Assembly: GCF_002423035.1 (NCBI RefSeq)
Contig: NZ_DIUM01000012.1
Coordinates: 1 to 17,350, forward strand
Source: Thiocapsa sp. UBA6158
Lineage (GTDB): Bacteria > Pseudomonadota > Gammaproteobacteria > Chromatiales > Chromatiaceae
Reading direction: 5' to 3'
Length of the DNA stretch: 17,350 nt
Under the pieces are notes generated by a model that ran no database searches, was not told where the DNA came from, and saw only the letters and a program-made list of their open reading frames with translations. A program made the translations under genes and the position numbers. This document shows positions 13,942-17,350 of this stretch, in pieces (the first letter of the stretch is position 1; each line of letters begins with the position of its first letter).

Positions 13942-14648
13942 CAATCCTCTTGGAGTGCGGCAACCGAGGTCGCAAGGCGTCTGGCCCCCGAACCCGGCGG
14001 TTCGATGTGCTCGGGGCCGGCCTGCGCAGGTGCGCTCCGCGCATCTGCGTCTTCGAGCATTCGATGAACCAGCGCGAAGGTGGTATGGGCGCCCGAGACC
14101 ACCTCCGCCGGATCGATACGACCGTGCGCAGACAGGCTGTCGAGGATGCCCGCGAACCGTTTCCAGGCCGCAGAGGAGTGCTCGCCGTGGAAGTCGAGGA
14201 AACCGGCCGAGCCCAGCGCCGGACCGAGACAGCGGCGCAGATGTTTCGCGATCACCCGACCGCCGAGCGTCGCGCCCTCCAGGACATAGAGGCCGCCGAG
14301 CGCGGCACCTGAACCGGCTGGGGCGAGCTGTGTCGATGTGCGCGGAATGTGCGGCTGACCCTGCTCGGCTAGATCGTCGAGGATCGCCGGCAGCTTGGGC
14401 CGAACCCCCAGGTCGTTGCGGATCTCCTCGTCCAGGACGTCGAGCAGGCTGCCTTCCAGGGCCGCGTAAACCTCGGCCAAGGCATGCAGATAATCGAGAT
14501 AGTCCTCGCGGGTGACGCTCGGCGACGTGAGTCGGGCCATCAGGGGCAAGCGTTCGACCGCCTGATGTGTCTTGGCCGTCGCGTGGCGCAAGTGAATCGC
14601 CAGTCGCGCGGAGGTCGCCGGTCGTGTCGCGTCGTGGATGTCGTGCAT
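13941..14648 (-). CDS. Biliverdin-producing heme oxygenase
   Basis: A 235-aa heme oxygenase cleaving heme to biliverdin, iron and CO. The proximal heme ligand is H28 in LRHATAKTHQAVERLPLM. The distal helix shows the family signature GGLYVLEGATLGGRVI (118-133). It resembles the bacterial HemO/BphO branch and carries about 30 extra polar C-terminal residues. No phytochrome or TonB/hemin-uptake gene is adjacent. A role in heme recycling or in supplying a bilin chromophore for a phytochrome encoded elsewhere is inference. ATG 14648 has only a weak GAAGAA upstream. The next gene, mtgA, overlaps its stop. Confidence 0.9.
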   Translation of the reverse strand: MHDIHDATRPATSARLAIHLRHATAKTHQAVERLPLMARLTSPSVTREDYLDYLHALAEVYAALEGSLLDVLDEEIRNDLGVRPKLPAILDDLAEQGQPHIPRTSTQLAPAGSGAALGGLYVLEGATLGGRVIAKHLRRCLGPALGSAGFLDFHGEHSSAAWKRFAGILDSLSAHGRIDPAEVVSGAHTTFALVHRMLEDADARSAPAQAGPEHIEPPGSGARRLATSVAALQED

Positions 14649-14859
14649 GGATTCTTCGGGCTCGCTGCGCTCTGCGCTCGCGGCCAGTCTAACACCCGTC
14701 CTTGTTCTCCCTGAACAACACCGAACCCTCGTTCGGCGGGATAGACCGACGGCGTCCGTCCGACGAACGGTCGAGAATCCGGGGCCGCGGGCTCACGTTG
14801 TGAGCCACCCCCCGCGGCATGCTGTGGTTCCGTGCAGTGCAAACCCCACGGAGCCAACG
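14649..14859. promoter_or_regulatory. Dyad-rich divergent intergenic region
   Basis: This 211-bp region separates the heme oxygenase gene from the small membrane protein gene and holds three dyads. TTGTTC-tccct-GAACAA (14702-14718) is a 17-bp palindrome 54 bp upstream of the heme oxygenase ATG. An imperfect stem CGTTCGGCGG/CCGACGAACG (14730-14769) has an inner GACGG-cgt-CCGTC hairpin. GGCTCAC-gtt-GTGAGCC (14790-14806) is flanked by CCGCGG on both sides. The first fits an operator for a dimeric regulator. The third lies 54 bp upstream of ATG 14860 and could form in its 5' leader. Assignments are inference. Confidence 0.45.
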
Positions 14860-15132
14860 ATGAACGCCCTTGCCGACCTCTTTGTCATCCTGTTGTGCCT
14901 TTCCGGTCTCTTCGCGATCTTGATCCTTGTGTGTATGGTCCTCGAGCGCGCTCCCGACGAGGCCGATGGGCGGCTGCGGCGCACGCGTGTCCAGCCGCAA
15001 CGTCCGGGACGTCGCTCCCGCGTGGTCCGGCCTCGACACAAGCCCAAGCAACCTGTGACAGACGCGCCGAGTCTTTCGGTTTGCACTGCGATCGGTCGGC
15101 CGGGGCATGGCGCCCGAGGTGTCCTGAGCTGA
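14860..15132 (+). CDS. Small single-span membrane protein, 90 aa
   Basis: I do not recognise the family. Residues 5-28 (ALADLFVILLCLSGLFAILILVCM) form one strongly hydrophobic helix preceded by almost no N-terminal tail. A strongly basic segment follows (RLRRTRVQPQRPGRRSRVVRPRHKPK), so the C-terminus probably lies in the cytoplasm by the positive-inside rule. ATG 14860 has CGGAG at good spacing. The coding signal is modest; the helix, ribosome-binding site and upstream hairpin support a real small gene, but the C-terminal half looks poorly constrained. Confidence 0.55.
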   Translation: MNALADLFVILLCLSGLFAILILVCMVLERAPDEADGRLRRTRVQPQRPGRRSRVVRPRHKPKQPVTDAPSLSVCTAIGRPGHGARGVLS

Positions 15133-15170
15133 CCCCCGATGATGGCTGGCGCGTTCCGGCGCGACGAGTC

Positions 15171-15611
15171 TCACTCGGGGGGCAGCCAATCCACCTCGAG
15201 CACGTCGGCCAGCCGCCACGGACAGTCGTCCGGGAACGCCGAGAGCCCCGTCTCGCCGACGGCGTCGGCAACCGCGTCGGCCCAGATCTCGTCCAGCCAA
15301 GTCGCGTCGCGCAACATGGCCATGAGACTGGGGGTTCGGTCGAGTCTGGCCTTGATGGCTCGGCGCTGCTCGCGGATCGTGCGCTGCCAACTGCTGCCGC
15401 GACGCTCCGGCTGGAATTTCCACTTGAGCAGGTGCGCAAGCAGGAGCGACAGGCGACTGGCCAGCTCGCGCTGTTCACTTTTGCCCACGTCTTCGATCTC
15501 CTCTGCGAGATGCTCGAGGTCGAGCCGGTCCAATGCGCCGGCCCTCAGCCAGTGCGCCTGTTGTTCGGCCCAGGCGACGATGTCGGCGTCGTAAAGGTCG
15601 GTTTTTGGCAT
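15171..15611 (-). CDS. DUF29 family protein (copy 2)
   Basis: A 146-aa DUF29 protein, homologous along its length to the copy at 11291-11740. Shared blocks are LYDADIVAWAE at the N-terminus, EEIEDVGKSEQRE, HLLKWKFQPERRGSSWQ, TPSL and FPDDCPW near the C-terminus. Identity by eye is moderate, so this is an old paralogue and not a recent duplicate. It is cytoplasmic and of unknown function. ATG 15611 has GGGAG upstream. It lies downstream of uvrB on the same strand, separated by 76 bp containing a GC-rich repeat and hairpin. Confidence 0.87.
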   Translation of the reverse strand: MPKTDLYDADIVAWAEQQAHWLRAGALDRLDLEHLAEEIEDVGKSEQRELASRLSLLLAHLLKWKFQPERRGSSWQRTIREQRRAIKARLDRTPSLMAMLRDATWLDEIWADAVADAVGETGLSAFPDDCPWRLADVLEVDWLPPE

Positions 15612-15634
15612 CGGTATCTCCCGATAAAATAACG

Positions 15635-15664
15635 GGGCCGGGCCGGGCCGGGCCGAGCGCCCGG
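15635..15664. repeat. GGGCC pentamer repeat (4 copies) merging into a terminator-like hairpin
   Basis: Four tandem GGGCC units run from 15635 to 15654. The last unit overlaps a stem CCGGGC-cgagc-GCCCGG (15648-15664). On the minus strand, downstream of uvrB, the stem is followed by more GC repeat and then ttatttta. This could end the uvrB transcript, though the T-rich stretch is not immediately adjacent to the stem. A perfect short pentamer array is prone to copy-number change. Confidence 0.5.
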
Positions 15665-15687
15665 TGCCTCGATTTCAACCCGAAACG

Positions 15688-17350
<1,663 letters not shown>

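Noticed and set aside
13941..14648. Possible photosynthesis or phytochrome cluster around the heme oxygenase
   Set aside because: No phytochrome, bilin lyase or pigment gene is present in the flanks; neighbours are mtgA and a small membrane protein.
15635..15654. GGGCC tandem units considered as a CRISPR-like array
   Set aside because: Units are 5 bp and contiguous, with no spacers and no cas genes nearby.

Overview
This is a high-GC chromosomal segment of a gammaproteobacterium. The gene set suggests a purple sulfur bacterium (Chromatiaceae, for example Thiocapsa-like): a type B succinate dehydrogenase (sdhCAB), a bacteriohemerythrin, a biliverdin-type heme oxygenase, DUF29 proteins and a sulfate-uptake remnant. 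That assignment is inference from gene content; there is no rRNA or tRNA here to confirm it. I see no transposase, integrase, CRISPR array or tRNA.

Layout. (1) 1-1371 is a decaying accessory junction. An sbp (sulfate-binding protein) 5' part reads left off the window and a cysT (sulfate permease) 5' part reads right. CysT similarity stops after about 105 residues, at about position 1076. Within a few bases an oppositely oriented BrnT-type toxin gene begins its similarity, with no BrnA antitoxin partner. (2) 1489-3063 is a GNAT acetyltransferase fused to a nitrilase-type amidohydrolase, read leftward. (3) 3232-5685 is a tight rightward operon: a quinone oxidoreductase-like MDR enzyme, a YfcE-like phosphoesterase and the tRNA thiolase TtcA. 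(4) 5802-9072 is sdhC-sdhA-sdhB, coupled by ATGA overlaps, with a single diheme-type membrane anchor. (5) 9047-10531 carries three leftward genes: a bacteriohemerythrin whose 3' end overlaps sdhB, and two proteins I do not recognise. (6) 10598-11740 holds a histidine phosphatase and a DUF29 protein. It is followed by about 300 bp containing paired REP-like hairpins. (7) 12043-13095 is a DAHP synthase, convergent with a leftward pair of heme oxygenase and the peptidoglycan transglycosylase MtgA, which are coupled by TGATG. (8) 14649-14859 is a dyad-rich intergenic region. (9) 14860-15611 holds a small single-span membrane protein and a second DUF29 protein. (10) 15688-17350 is most of uvrB, read leftward and cut by the window edge.

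Most of the window is ordinary housekeeping content: respiration, aromatic amino acid entry, tRNA modification, cell wall synthesis and DNA repair. The most unusual spot is the cysT/brnT junction, where a rearrangement destroyed a sulfate permease gene and left an orphan, stop-less toxin reading frame. The two DUF29 paralogues, the unrecognised gene pair at 9716-10531 and the dyad cluster near 14.7 kb are the other places worth a look. I found nothing that clearly amounts to a complete undescribed multi-gene system.
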